A DNA stretch of 64,000 bases from Tanypteryx hageni (GCA_028673005.1 CM054120.1:76567533-76631532), one strand, 5' to 3'; shown: positions 49,858 through 60,653, counted from the first letter of the stretch. Notes: a model not told the origin generated them from the sequence alone. Numbers and translations: made by a program.

Positions 49858-50295
49858 GGAAAATAAGAGAGAGAGAGAGAGAGAGAGGGGGAAAATAGGA
49901 GAGAGAGAGGGAAAATAGGAGGGAGAGAGGGAAAATAGGAGGGAGAGAGGGAAAATAGGAGGGAGAGAGAGAAAATAGGAGGGAGAGAGAAAATAGGAGG
50001 GAGAGAGGTAAAATAAGAGAGAGAGAGGGAAAATAGGAGGGAGAGAGGGAAAATAGGAGGGAGAGAAGGAAAATAGGAGGGAGAGAGGGAAAATAGGAGG
50101 GAGAGAGGGAAAATAGGAGGGAGAGAGGGAAAATAGGAGGGAGAGAGGGAAAATAGGAGAGAGAGAGGGAAAATAGGAGAGCAAGGGGAAAAATAGGAGG
50201 GAGAGAGGGAAAATAGGAGAGAGAGAGAGGGAAAATAGGAGGGAGAGAGGGAAAATAGGAGGGAGAGAGGGAAAATAGGAGGGAGAGAGAAAATA
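49858..50295. repeat. GA-rich minisatellite, 20 bp unit
   Basis: About 20 copies of ggagggagagagggaaaata with few changes. Strand-asymmetric (purine on plus). The long Ser/Pro/Phe-rich minus-strand frames that span it are produced by the repeat and are not genes. Confidence 0.9.
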
Positions 50296-50389
50296 TGGGG
50301 AGGGGGAAGGAATAGAATGCGAGGAAGACAGAGAGAAAGGGAGGAAGAATGAGTAGTACCTTAATTTCAAAAGAGAAGCTGCACATGTC

Positions 50390-50990
50390 TGTTATCTGTG
50401 ATGGGAAATTATGCTAGTTACTACAATAAAAGCCTATGCTGGTGTTTGTGTATAATTCTGACGTCATCAATGGCGTATTTAATGCATTTTTAACAAAGTT
50501 CCTGATTAGGTAAAAGGTTGAAATTTTGCAGGAATGATTGATTCAGATATAAAAATTAAATGAAAAAAAAAACGAAAAAAGACCCGGATTCGACTCCAAG
50601 AGGGGCGATTTCCATTTCCCATAAGATAACATGTAAAAAGTGGCTTTTTAAAGTGCAGGCTTTTATTCTTTTGGAAATTAAAATTAGAAAAAATTACGTA
50701 CAATCTTCATATATAGACTGTTTTAGGAAAATTAATGAAATTTCTTATTCTATTAATCTTTTTCCACCTACCGTTCAGAATCTCTCATATTAAACATTTA
50801 AATCACATATTTTGAGAAAATATCGGCTTTTAAATGGGATGCTGCCTTGCCAACCACGTCATTGTTAAACTTCGAGAATCAATTGGTCTCAACCCTCGTA
50901 CATGTAATATATATGAGTGCATTGAGTGACTTAAATTATGGTAGGATTTTTCGCAAAATTACATAATCCTAATGGGACTGGGATTTAGTT
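50390..50990 (+). repeat. Dispersed repeat, second copy
   Basis: Diverged direct copy of the repeat at 48470-49570. It is followed by a short purine-rich tract at 51025-51110. Confidence 0.5.
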
Positions 50991-51125
50991 TGGATTCTTT
51001 TGCTTATATAAACGATTATATAGATGTAGCGTAAGAGAGGGGGATGCAGGGAGGGAGATTGGAAGGAAGGGATATAGAATGAAAGGTAAATAGAGAGTAA
51101 GAGAGGTATAGAAAAAAAATGGAAG

Positions 51126-51296
51126 AGATAATAATAATAATCCGTCTTTTTTTAGGGCAATATTTAGACAATCACGTCCATTCTTACATATAACCCTGAT
51201 ATGACAAGCACAAACATCCATGTCCTAGGTGGGATTCGAACCCGCAATCTTATCATCAATTGGCAGAAACTCTAACCACCCATCTGCCAAGGCCAA
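51126..51296 (-). mobile_element. tRNA-derived SINE
   Basis: On the minus strand an A-box-like GGTGGTTAGAG (51270-51280) is followed 27 bases later by a perfect B box GGTTCGAATCC (51232-51242), the internal RNA polymerase III promoter. The head (ttggcagatgggtgg) looks tRNA-like. An unrelated body and an (ATT)n tail (51126-51140) follow. No tRNA cloverleaf is complete, so it is a SINE, not a tRNA gene. Confidence 0.72.
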
Positions 51297-51299
51297 CAA

Positions 51300-53880
51300 A
51301 AGTGACCTGATAAATTAAAACTTGAAGGATTCTCAAAACCAGAATTCAATCACTTGCCTTAGCGAAGAGTGCTCGTGACCCCATTGAAATGCTGTAATAA
51401 ATGATTAAATAATTTCATATGTTTATACCCATGTGGAATTTTAGTTGTGAAAATGGCATGTTGTAAGCTGGTTTTGTCTAGCAAAAGTGAAATATTAGAT
51501 GAAATTTTTGAAGAAGGAAGTAATGTTAGTGGTATTGGTGATGCAGATATTATTAAAGTATCTCAGTTAAGGAACAGGCTACAGAGGGAGACCAAGTGGG
51601 CACTCCCAAGGTGATATAAGGAGGCCATCTGGCACCCCCAAGAGACACGGAGCCCAACTGGCACCTCCGAGAGATAAGGAGACCAGCTGGCTCTCCAGTG
51701 GGAAAATGAGCATGGAAATTATGAAGGCATACAAGCCCTTCACTGGGATGGGAAGCAGAGAGGGAGGGAATTTGAGCTGCTATGCTGTAGCAAATTTAGG
51801 AGACCAACTGGCCCTCCAGCTCCCAGCAGAGCATCCACTGACCGTTGGTCACTAAATTTCTTGATGTCTCGTCTCTCTCGGCTGGGAGTAGGAACTGCAC
51901 TATTACTCTCTGATGTAGGTCCAACTGGCACCTATACAGACAGGTACCTTTACCCCCTCCAAGATTCCTGCTCACCACTGCAAGCAGATCATCCCGTTGG
52001 AGAGTGAGGAATTGCGTGCTTAGTGAAGGAGATGGTGGTGGCACCTGGGACCCCACTCCCAACCTTCTATTTCACACCCTTGTTGGTCACTACGGATGAG
52101 GAAGAGTGTGCACTACCCATCTACTATAGACAGGTACTCTTTGTCCCGGCTGGTCACTCAAGTCAGAACGCGAGATTGTGTGCTGCAACCTATACAACTC
52201 CAGGACCTAAGCCAAGGAGCCATCCTCAACTCCTCACCACTCAGATGAGATGGTTTCTTTTTTCTTGCCAGGCATCCCTGGCCCTCAACTCGGGCAAGAG
52301 CGCACACCTGCTCTCGGTTGTGGGTCCACACAGTGTAATGGAAAGCACCTTTATTAATCTCGGGGACCACTGCCCACCACCATGAGAAGACAGCCCCTTT
52401 GGCAAGTGAGGATTTGCATGATTGCACTGGCTCTAGCATTATGAGATCCAGGCCTCTCAAAATGGGGTCACCATATATGTAGCTCCACTCAATTGCCCTG
52501 CTGGTCACTAAGAGTGGGAGCAGCACACACCTCTCTAAGCAAAGCGCATTGCAAGTACAAAGCAAGAACTCTTTCTACCATCAGTGAGCGGCTACTTAAG
52601 ACAAACAGGTTTCCATGCATGCAAGCTTCCCACTCCCTGAAATTAAAAGTGATTATACAGACATGTTATTTTCATTACGTTTCAATTGGTAACACTTTTT
52701 CTTTGCAGAAAACTGAAACTTCAAGTCATTCAATTAGTTGCTGTAAAAGAATTGTTCAATGGTTAGTTGGCAAGCAGTACAAATGCAAATCAAAACAAAA
52801 AGACACAAGTGGTAACAAATATATAGTAAATTAACATCAACCATCAAAATTTATTATGCATAACAATGGAATTGTGAGAATGTGGTTAATAAACTGTAGC
52901 TGAAATAAAAACACAAATATCATACTATCCAGGAGTTAACTAACAATAGTCTAGCATATTATTCGATTGTGCACACAATTTTATGACCATGCTGAAAGAA
53001 AAAATTAACAATAAAATTAATCAAGAAACCACATTTTTACTGTTCAATGTTGGACAAACTTTGGTATCCTGCATAAGAATGCTAACCATAATGAAATAAT
53101 TGTATACAAAAGTGATACGCAAGTCTTAAGTATACATATATATAAAACAAAACAAACTATTAATTACCTTAATTTAATAAAACATAAAAAATAACAATCG
53201 AATCAACAATACTGTAAAGTAAATACAAAATTTAAATTTCTTTTAATGTTTCAACCTTTTAATACCAATCACCAGTCTTGATTTTTCTCATTTAAAAATG
53301 TTTTCTTTCTTCTTTGAAGAAATTTCTTCATCATTCACAAGTCTTGTAATGAATAAAATGCTGAAATAAAAGGTGATTAAGAATTTCCCACATGATGAAA
53401 TGGTTAGAAAAAAATGTTGAGAATCAAAATATCATATCATGAAGAACAAAAATACTGTACATAGGCCTTAAAATTAATAATGATAATGCAACTAAAAAGG
53501 CAAATATTGTACATAAAATGGATACACAAGTCTCAAATATATACATAATACATACCTAATGTTTTCTTTAAAATGGTTCAGATCTGAAGATTGTAGGTTA
53601 ATTCTTTCTGATTTAGATCTCAAAAAGAATTAAAGCCTGAACGGAGCCGGCGTAATACCTTTTGAGGCCCCCATGCAAGTACAATTTTGAGGGCCCATTT
53701 TCTTTTCCTACAAGTTGTTCCAATCATGCCTGTCACGTGACCTCAGCTTGTGAGATGGTGGGGACAGGCAAAACTTTATCTACTCTCTATTCCATATGAA
53801 TTTGCTGATGTTTATTTCTTTGAGTTGGACAGAGATGGATGGAGATTCCTCAAGAGGTGAATATCTGCCCTATGGTCCTT
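51300..53880. other. No gene seen; degenerate GC-richer repeats at 51560-52560
   Basis: 51560-52560 has loosely repeated phrases (gagaccaactggccctcc, ggtcactaagagtgggagca) without a stable period. The overlapping ORFs on both strands look like by-products. 52560-53880 is AT-rich with no supported feature. A faint hAT-end-like GC patch lies at 53645-53700. Confidence 0.45.
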
Positions 53881-53884
53881 GCTA

Positions 53885-56203
53885 AATTCTTATAATTGGT
53901 GGATGGCAGGGGGTGCAATGCACCAAAACCTAAATAAAGATTGTCTATCACAGGTTGAAATTTTCTATTGTGATCTCATATTGTCCTAGGAAAGAACAAC
54001 CCTAGATAATGCTCCGTCCTACAATTGATTTCATGCATATTATTGTCATGGTCTTTTCTACCTTTATACGTTGGTGCTTCAATATTCCTACAACCTCGTC
54101 TTCTAGACATTCCGATCTATATTTCTCCAGAAGCCTCAACCTTGAGTTCAATCTACAGCCCTCCAGTGGTACCCAGTTTCAAACACTCAATAATGCGGTG
54201 ACACTTATCGTACTTTTTTTTACGAATATGGCTGCTCTACACTGTACTCTTTCTAATTGAATTCTACATCCCTTCTCCTACGGATCTCATATGCTTGAGT
54301 CTTATTCCACTTGTGGTCTAACCAGTGATACGTTTCACGTAGTTTCTCTGCAGTGTTCCGTACTATTCAACCTATGATAGCCAGTTTCTTGTTGGCAACG
54401 CCTATAACTCGACGAAAGTGCATGTCCCATTAAAGATCTCAACAAATGGTCACTCCTAAATATTTTGCATACTCAGCTGGTTGAATATCCTTTCCATCTA
54501 TTTTACACTCGAAACCTACTTATTTGTTCTTGCTTTTCCAGAATGTAACTGCGGCACATTTACTGCAATTAATTTCAATTTGTCATTCTTTGCACAACGC
54601 TTAAATGGCTCTTAATTCTTCACGCAGTGACTGATGGTCCTCCTAGTTTTTTATTTCTTTATATAGAACGGTATCAGCGACGAAAAGTCTAATTTTACTA
54701 CGAACTACCGAGCAGATATCATTCACATAAATTAAGAAAAGTAGAGGGCCCAATACACTCCTCTGAGCAACACCCGATGCAAATTTAACGGAGGACGAGT
54801 ATTTCCCATCGATGAAACTATCTGTTCTTAATTCAAGAGGAAGTCTCTCATCCAATTGACAACTTTTAGATTGATACCATATTGTCCTAACTTCGCAATC
54901 GCATCGACCTGAGTATTTTTCTCTCTGCATCGCAACAAATCGTCCACGAACAGGCCGAGCTGCGTTTCGCATGATCTACCTCTCCGGAATACGTGCTTGC
55001 ATCCTCTAAGCAATGAGTGACTATCTAAATAGCTCATTACAGAGCTAAACGCTATCTGCTCAAGTATCTTGCATGATAATGAAGTTAAGGAAATCGGTCT
55101 ATAATTTACGGGATTCTTTTTGTCGCCGCCCTTATGGATGGACGACACTTGTGCCATTTTCCAAACTTTAGGAACGACACCTTCCGTAATATAATTTTCA
55201 AATACGGCGCGATTTTATAAGCTAACTCCTCGTGCGAGTGTTTCACCCGGCCCAGGAGATTTATTTGGTTTAACTGAATGTAGTTGGAGCGCGATACCAT
55301 TTTCCGAAAATATCAAATCTTCCATCGAGTCATCCTGATGCATAGGAATAGGGGTTTCCAATGCATCGTAATTAGGAGTAAAAGCTTTCTGAAAGTGTTG
55401 ATTTAATAGGTTTGCTTTCTCCGATCTCTCGTGAACTACATTTCCTGTTTCCGATCTCAGTGACCCAATAGTGGGGCCTCTACCTTGGACTTCTCTGACG
55501 TAAGACCAAAATGCTTTCGGGTTCTCTTTCAAGTTATTCTATAAAACCTTCTTTTTTGTAGTTGTTAAACACATTACGCATTGACACTCTGGCTATGGAG
55601 CGCGCCTCCTTGTATTGCTGTCCTATTGTTGCAACCTGTTCTACCGTAGCAGTTGAGGATGTGTTATTTACACGAGAGTGGAGTTTTCTTTGCCGTCGGA
55701 GAGTGCTCCTAACTTCCTGGTTGTACCATCTAGGTTCTGAATTTTCACGCTTCAGCTTGCTTGGAATTTTTGTATCTGTGCACTCTCGCATCATATCTCT
55801 AAACATGCGCCAGGATTCTTCCGCATCTGCAATACCCGTTACCTCGCAGAAATTAGTATATTTATTTCGCAGAAAATACTTAAATCTTGTGAAATCGGCT
55901 TTGGCGAATACATAAAGCTTTCTTTTGGCCTCTTGTGATCGCTTATTTCCTCAGCATTACATACTCTCTATTCATACTATCAGGAATATTAGTAGCCATT
56001 AAATCTAATATATTATCAAATCTCGTGGGCAATCTTACTAATTGATAAAATGAGTGTTTACCGAAAGTTTCAAGTAAAGCCTCGCACGATTTACGTTCTC
56101 TTCCACCGGGATAAAAGCAATTATGCCTCCAATCAATTGACGGAAGATTGAAATCGTCCCCGATTATAATGGCTTTCTCTTCATTAAACGAAAGTAGTAA
56201 TAC
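53885..56203 (-). mobile_element. CR1-like LINE, truncated and decayed
   Basis: Reading leftward from 56203: endonuclease (EEKAIIIGDDFNLPSIDW, LVRLPTRFDNILDLMATN), connector (SKLKRENSEPRWYNQEVR, ENPKAFWSYV), RT (SIHKGGDKKNPVNYRPISLT, FRRGRSCETQLGLFVDDLL, YGINLKVVNWMRDFLLN, SVLGPLLFLIYVNDI) and a 3' UTR ending near 53885. The RT segment with the first catalytic aspartate (the FxDxxKAFD block) is deleted between DAI and AKLGQYG, and the YADD-type box reads LFVADT. It is inactive. The 5' end stops abruptly where the Polinton terminal repeats begin. Confidence 0.82.
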
Positions 56204-56212
56204 CGCTACTAG

Positions 56213-56271
56213 AGCCAGACCGCTTGTATAGCCAGACCGCTTGCATAGCCAGACCGCTTGTATAGCCAGAC
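56213..56271. repeat. 17 bp tandem repeat at the Polinton left end
   Basis: Three copies of agccagaccgcttgtat (one with tgcat) and a partial fourth. Short tandem repeats at or near the tips are common in Polinton terminal inverted repeats. Confidence 0.8.
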
Positions 56272-56309
56272 GGCCATGTTGCCGCTTTGGCGCCAGTGCC
56301 GCCATGTTG

Positions 56310-56650
56310 GAATTTCTGCGGCACTATAAGAGCTAGATGCCGCATCCCCCACTTCTGATCCTTGACGTCACTATGTCACGTGTTTTAAAATTTCTGAGTC
56401 GCTAAGGAGTTTCGGCATCGCATCTCCCCTATCCCTATCATACCTTTACCCTTGTGACGTCACAATGTCACGTGGTGTGAAATTCTGTGGCGCTAAGGGC
56501 GAGCATCGCATCTCTCTCTCCATCCCTTACCATTGCTGCGTTATGATGGTGGATAATATGAAAATCTATGCGGTACTCCTGTCTTGAGTGGGAGTGTGAA
56601 CCTAACCTGCTCCTGACGGGGTGTGACGTCGCGATGGTGGATGTTTTACC
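56310..56650. repeat. About 90 bp tandem repeat with CRE and CACGTG boxes
   Basis: Three to four diverged copies, each with an atttctg..g.cgctaagg-like start, a gcatcgcatct block and an end holding TGACGTCA. In the first two copies TGACGTCA (56363-56370, 56455-56462) is followed 14 bp start-to-start by CACGTG (56377-56382, 56469-56474). The last copy has TGACGTCG at 56624. These are CREB/ATF and bHLH-type sites by sequence. Function is inferred. Confidence 0.65.
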
Positions 56651-56750
56651 CCCCACTCCTTGGGGCCACAAGGAGGTGTTTATTTAAAGACCTTTACGGC
56701 ATTCTAACCCAAGTCTAGAGAGAGGATACGTGAGCAGCTGATGTCTCCTC

Positions 56751-57205
56751 CGCCCCCTCTCCTTCCGGCCACGCGCGACGACAAGGGGCGTGATGGAGGC
56801 TATCCCTAGGTTGAAGCTACGCTTCGTGGTAAGACGCCCCCTCACACCCTTTCCCACTATTTTCGCCACAGACGTCACAAGTTATTCGGGGGTAGGCTCC
56901 GGCCTAGGCGATACGTGGGACACCGACCCTAACCATCCCGAGCCTTTGCATGGACTCCGCCGCTACTCAAGAGGCACCCCCGCCCCCTCTCTTTCCGGCC
57001 ACGTGCGACGACAAGGGGGTGTGATGGAGGCCATCCCTAGGTTGAAGCGGTGCTTCGTGGCCGGACATCCACCCACACCCTTTTCCACTATTCTCGCCAC
57101 AGACGTCACAAGTTATTCGGGGGTAGGCTCCTGCCTAGGCGATACGAGGGACACCGACCATCCCGACCCTTTGCATGGAATCCGCCGCTACTCAAGAGCA
57201 GATGT
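56751..57205. repeat. 230 bp tandem repeat, two copies
   Basis: The anchor cgccccctct is at 56751 and 56981, and atggagg at 56793 and 57024. Both copies hold gccacagacgtcacaagtta. Because the spacing is 231 bp at one point, a plus-strand frame (56790-57362) stays open and encodes a duplicated stretch (ATDVTSYSGVGS twice). I treat that frame as a by-product of the repeat. Probably part of the terminal repeat region. Confidence 0.7.
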
Positions 57206-57411
57206 TCTCGCGTCGGAGGGCGGCGGAAGACTGACGATGATGTTTCGTGGCGTTAGAGTATGCCCGACTCGAGTGTGGAGGTGGGGGGCAAGAACATTTG
57301 GGTGTTTTTCCCCGACGCAAATAGAATGCTTATTTGAAACTCTTATAATAAATACCGAATAGGATGGTATTATTTAAATGAGAAGCATAACACTTTTGTA
57401 TTTTGTACACT

Positions 57412-57417
57412 TTTATT
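57412..57417 (-). terminator. Possible polyadenylation signal for the minus-strand ORF
   Basis: AATAAA on the minus strand about 100 bp after the stop codon of the unknown ORF. Confidence 0.4.
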
Positions 57418-57513
57418 TAATATTGTTGCATACAATTTAAACATTATCATTACGGTTGTATTACCACTTATATACAATTACATAAAAGAACTTATGCATT
57501 TTCTAATCACAAA

Positions 57514-58092
57514 TTAGTATAACAACTCTGTTGCACAACCAATGCATTTTCTTTTACAAAATGTAACAATTTCATACAGAAACCTTTTATTATCAAAGCC
57601 GTCATCTTCACAGGACCCCACGAAATAGTCGTGCACCGTACTCAGGCTCTCGAGTTCATTCTGATAAGTTTCTGCTGCATTGCATGAATGTTCTAAAGCC
57701 GCATCTCTGCACCCATCGCACTTGGCTACTACATTTTCTTTGAGTTGGCGAACGATTGTTTCAAAAGTCTGGTGCACAACACTGTCATACCATATCTCAC
57801 ACAGATGTAAGGCGTGCTCGATGCAATTTTGCATCGTTGTTAAGCCCAGCCATGACGCACTCCCCAACCACACATTATATTTGTCCTCTTTAATAATTTT
57901 GACAACTTTTTCCCCATATAGTTCGGCGAATATTAATTTTAAGTCGTCAAATACAATATCCGGCGTTCTGCACACAAGTCCCCCCTTTATAAAAGACAAA
58001 ATTTCATGATGTGGTGACGCGAGGGGAAAGGAAGATTTATAGAATTGTATATACAAAAAGGCGGCGAGTCGGTAAATACAGAACATTGCCAT
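57514..58092 (-). CDS. Unknown 192-residue protein, Polinton accessory ORF
   Basis: The ATG at 58092 opens a 192-codon frame with balanced composition, starting MAMFCIYRLAAFLYIQFYKS. The middle has ELYGEKVVKIIKEDKYNVWL and QNCIEHALHLCEIWYDSVVH. The C-terminal half carries cysteine pairs (KCDGCRD, CKRKCIGC), suggesting metal or disulfide sites, and ends in GCATELLY. It is the only sizeable minus-strand gene of the element, between the terminal repeats and the divergent ATPase. I do not recognise its family. It could be an early or host-interaction gene. Confidence 0.65.
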   Translation of the reverse strand: MAMFCIYRLAAFLYIQFYKSSFPLASPHHEILSFIKGGLVCRTPDIVFDDLKLIFAELYGEKVVKIIKEDKYNVWLGSASWLGLTTMQNCIEHALHLCEIWYDSVVHQTFETIVRQLKENVVAKCDGCRDAALEHSCNAAETYQNELESLSTVHDYFVGSCEDDGFDNKRFLYEIVTFCKRKCIGCATELLY

Positions 58093-58153
58093 TCGGTTTT
58101 AAATCCGCTTCTTAACAGCGGAATTATAACCGAATGCATTTTATGTATCTATG

Positions 58154-58190
<37 letters not shown>

Positions 58191-58871
58191 TGTGTGTGTG
58201 TGTTACTTTATAGAGTAATAGTAATTTTATTTTTGGTAAAGATGGGGCGGCACTCATCATTTTCTTGAAATCTGCCTCGGTAATGATGCATAGTTAAAGA
58301 ATATTTCCCAATCACGATAATACAAACTCTGACAAATACCGGCAGCCCAACATTACAGGGGATATGAAAATGCATTCGTTATTGTGTATTTCTTTTGATG
58401 TTTTAATTAATGAGTAGTATTGATACGGTTACTTAAATTTGTCTGTAATTTACCTATTTTTGCTTTTCTATTTTGTTGTATTCGTCCTAGCTTGGTATTA
58501 TTGTATTTACTGTTGATTTTAATGTTGAAATTTATTGTTGTTGTGAAGTTGTTGTTGTTGATGCAGCTCTTTATTTTACTTATATTTTAATGTTGAAGTC
58601 ATTGTTGTTGAAATTTATTGTTGAAGTTTCTGTTGAATTGTTATAGTATTTATCGTTTTAATTGATGTAACCCTTTTATTTACTTATCTATTAATCTGTC
58701 CGTGTATCCGTTTATGCAGATTCCTCAGTGTTCGGACCATACGGGATGTTTGGGGATAATTCTTGCCCGTTTTTCATTGTCGAATAAATAAATAAATAAA
58801 TCATTTCTACAAAATTTAGGTTGATTTCTAATAAAACCTGAACCATACCTTTCAAACCTTCATTTATAGTT
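58093..58871. other. Divergent intergenic region with (TA)n and GT-rich tracts
   Basis: About 780 bp, AT-rich. It includes a (TA)n run at 58150-58186 followed by (TG)n at 58187-58202, a tgttgttgttg-rich stretch at 58520-58640 and (AATA)n at 58777-58800. It separates the minus-strand ORF from the plus-strand ATPase, so it probably holds both promoters, but no clear TATA box can be picked. Confidence 0.5.
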
Positions 58872-59558
58872 ATGTCAATCCCGTGGAAACACCCTTTCAC
58901 AGCCATCGTGGCCGGTCCTACAGGATCTGGTAAATCCGTATTCATGGAAAAATTTATAAATGCGATCGATGCCATGGTCGATGTCAGAGTTGAGGAAGTT
59001 ATTTGGTGCTATTCAGAGGTGCACTCTATACCAGCAAATTTGGGTAAGAATACCACGGTAAAATTTTATAAAGGAATACCCGACTTAGACGATATGAGTG
59101 GTGAGTTAGAACGATCTCGATTAATTGTCCTTGATGATATGATGAGAGAGGCTGATCATCGTGTCGTGGATATGTTTACTAAAGGCTCTCATCATCGGGG
59201 TTTGAGTGTTATTTTTATAACGCAAAATTTATTTCATCAAGGGGTAGGTAGACGCGATATATCCCTTAATTCCCATTACATTGTATGTTTCAAAAATCCG
59301 CGAGATAGAGCTCAAATCTTCCATCTTTCTAGGCAAATTTACCCAGAAAACCCTAAATTCATTCAAGATGCTTTTAGAGATGCCACGTCAATTCCGCACG
59401 GATATATTTTGTTCGACTTAAAACAATGCACTCCCGATGAATATCGAATAAGGTCGAAGATACTTCCTGAAGACGGGTTTACCCAAGTATATATTCCGAG
59501 GCACAAAAACCGCAGCACGGCGGGATATCTTACAGTCGAAGATGTCTCGCACTGTTAG
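58872..59558 (+). CDS. Genome-packaging ATPase (FtsK/HerA, A32-like)
   Basis: Polinton/adintovirus packaging ATPase, which pumps DNA into preformed capsids. 228 residues from the ATG at 58872. The Walker A P-loop GPTGSGKS is at residues 15-22, Walker B LIVLDD at 84-89, and the conserved FITQN polar motif around 115-119. The start MSIPWKHPFTAIVAGPTG is characteristic of the Polinton version. The frame is intact with no visible lesion and a typical family length of around 230. Its stop codon overlaps the start of the next gene by 17 bp. Confidence 0.9.
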   Translation: MSIPWKHPFTAIVAGPTGSGKSVFMEKFINAIDAMVDVRVEEVIWCYSEVHSIPANLGKNTTVKFYKGIPDLDDMSGELERSRLIVLDDMMREADHRVVDMFTKGSHHRGLSVIFITQNLFHQGVGRRDISLNSHYIVCFKNPRDRAQIFHLSRQIYPENPKFIQDAFRDATSIPHGYILFDLKQCTPDEYRIRSKILPEDGFTQVYIPRHKNRSTAGYLTVEDVSHC

Positions 59559-59871
59559 GAACTGTCAAGAAATCCTCAGAGCTCTCTGTAGAGTCAAACC
59601 ATCTCAAAGAGTGGCGATTTTAAAAACGGCCGATAAAGGTTTAATCGTGGTGATTTGCGAGTGTGCTCTTAACGTATTAAAAGGGAATATCGCCCTCGAA
59701 CCGGAGTACAAACGCGAATTAGCTCGGCACAAAAAGATCTTACGAAGGCTGATCAAACGCGGTGAGTGTTGGAAAAAGAAAAAACGAGTTATAATTCAAT
59801 CTGGTGGCGCATTCCTTCCATTACTCTTGAGCTCCCTACTTACCGGTGCAATCGGTTCATTGTTTCGGTGA
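59542..59871 (+). CDS. Small conserved Polinton protein with basic and hydrophobic segments
   Basis: 109 residues from the ATG at 59542. The N-terminal half is helical and mixed. The middle is strongly basic (KRELARHKKILRRLIKRGEC, then WKKKKR), followed by SGGAFLPLLLSSLLTGAIG, a Gly/Leu-rich membrane-type segment. Proteins of this layout sit next to the ATPase in many invertebrate Polintons. A role in the virion core or membrane interaction is possible but not shown. It overlaps the ATPase and is followed after 2 bp by the next gene. Confidence 0.7.
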   Translation: MSRTVRNCQEILRALCRVKPSQRVAILKTADKGLIVVICECALNVLKGNIALEPEYKRELARHKKILRRLIKRGECWKKKKRVIIQSGGAFLPLLLSSLLTGAIGSLFR

Positions 59872-59873
59872 AC

Positions 59874-60143
59874 ATGGAGCACGCAAAGAAAATGCTGTTA
59901 ATACCTCCTGATGCGCTCAATCGTTTTAGACAGAGAGATACGAATTCTCAAATATCGCGCATGGATGAGGAAATGAGGGATATATTGCTCGAGAAAAAAG
60001 TGTCAGATCAGGAGAAGTGGGAAAAATATAGAGAAATTTTGCAAAAATATTTAAACGTGGTGGAAAAAGAGAAAAAACCTATATACTTACCGATAATGCA
60101 TGTCAGAGATGAGCAAACTCCGAAAGCCTGCAGCGAACTATAA
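59874..60143 (+). CDS. Small conserved coiled-coil Polinton protein
   Basis: 89 residues if started at the ATG at 59874, which lies 2 bp after the previous stop (an upstream in-frame start would overlap it heavily and lacks ATG context). Pattern: KKMLLIPPDALNRFRQRD, then charged helices with a clear heptad tendency, then EKYREILQKYLNVVEKEKKP. A protein with the same K-x-M-x-L-[VIL]-P start and coiled-coil body is common near the ATPase of metazoan Polintons. Function unknown. Last gene of the first run. Confidence 0.7.
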   Translation: MEHAKKMLLIPPDALNRFRQRDTNSQISRMDEEMRDILLEKKVSDQEKWEKYREILQKYLNVVEKEKKPIYLPIMHVRDEQTPKACSEL

Positions 60144-60653
60144 TTTTCGGTGCAAAAACATCCACTGATGTGCTAAGTGCTAATGACAAACTATAGATAG
60201 AATATAAAAATATAGAAATATAACAATCCAACAGTTGAATTTGAATAGATTTAAGTAATACCACAATACAAAATACACCTCATAGGTGAAGGCGATTCGA
60301 AACGAAACTTAGTTAATGTCAGTTAAATCACATCCAATAGTTACTATCACTCTTCCGGCTCCCGGTAGGTCAATGTCCACTCAACACTGAATAGTTTCTG
60401 CCGGGTAGCATGGGATAGAGAGTGGGACACCTGCGTCGACTTCTCCTCTCGTTGCTCCGCTGTGCGTCTCGTCGCTCGGAAGGCCACTATCGGAATGGAC
60501 TGTCACGTGACGCCGGTGGTGAAGGAGGGAGGGGATGACGTCAGGCGGGTAATTTGAAATGGTTGAATTATTCCCGATGATTGGTCGCTTTTCTACTGTT
60601 CTTGCATAACCATGGGAAAGAGGGAAGGTTGAAGAGGTGAGGGGTAATTAGAG
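60144..60653. promoter_or_regulatory. Promoter region of the integrase/capsid gene run
   Basis: 510 bp without an ORF. It becomes GC-rich toward the right and carries a GTCACGTGAC palindrome (60502-60511), a perfect CRE TGACGTCA (60536-60543) and an inverted CCAAT (ATTGG, 60580-60584). A TATA box follows. The CRE and CACGTG sites repeat those in the terminal array. Typical of a regulated polymerase II promoter. Confidence 0.65.

Noticed and set aside
49594..50386. Two long minus-strand frames rich in Ser/Pro/Phe/Leu
   Set aside because: They are translations of the 20 bp GA-rich minisatellite in two frames and have no other support.
51232..51293. tRNA gene
   Set aside because: A and B boxes are present but the acceptor and anticodon stems do not form a full cloverleaf, and the sequence continues into a SINE body and tail.
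51740..52834. Overlapping frames of 60-135 codons on both strands
   Set aside because: No domain, both strands open, loosely repetitive sequence. No splice or start context supports a gene.
56790..57362. 190-codon plus-strand frame with an internal duplication
   Set aside because: The duplication is the 230 bp DNA repeat, spaced by a multiple of three where it matters. No recognisable domain; lies in a probable terminal repeat.
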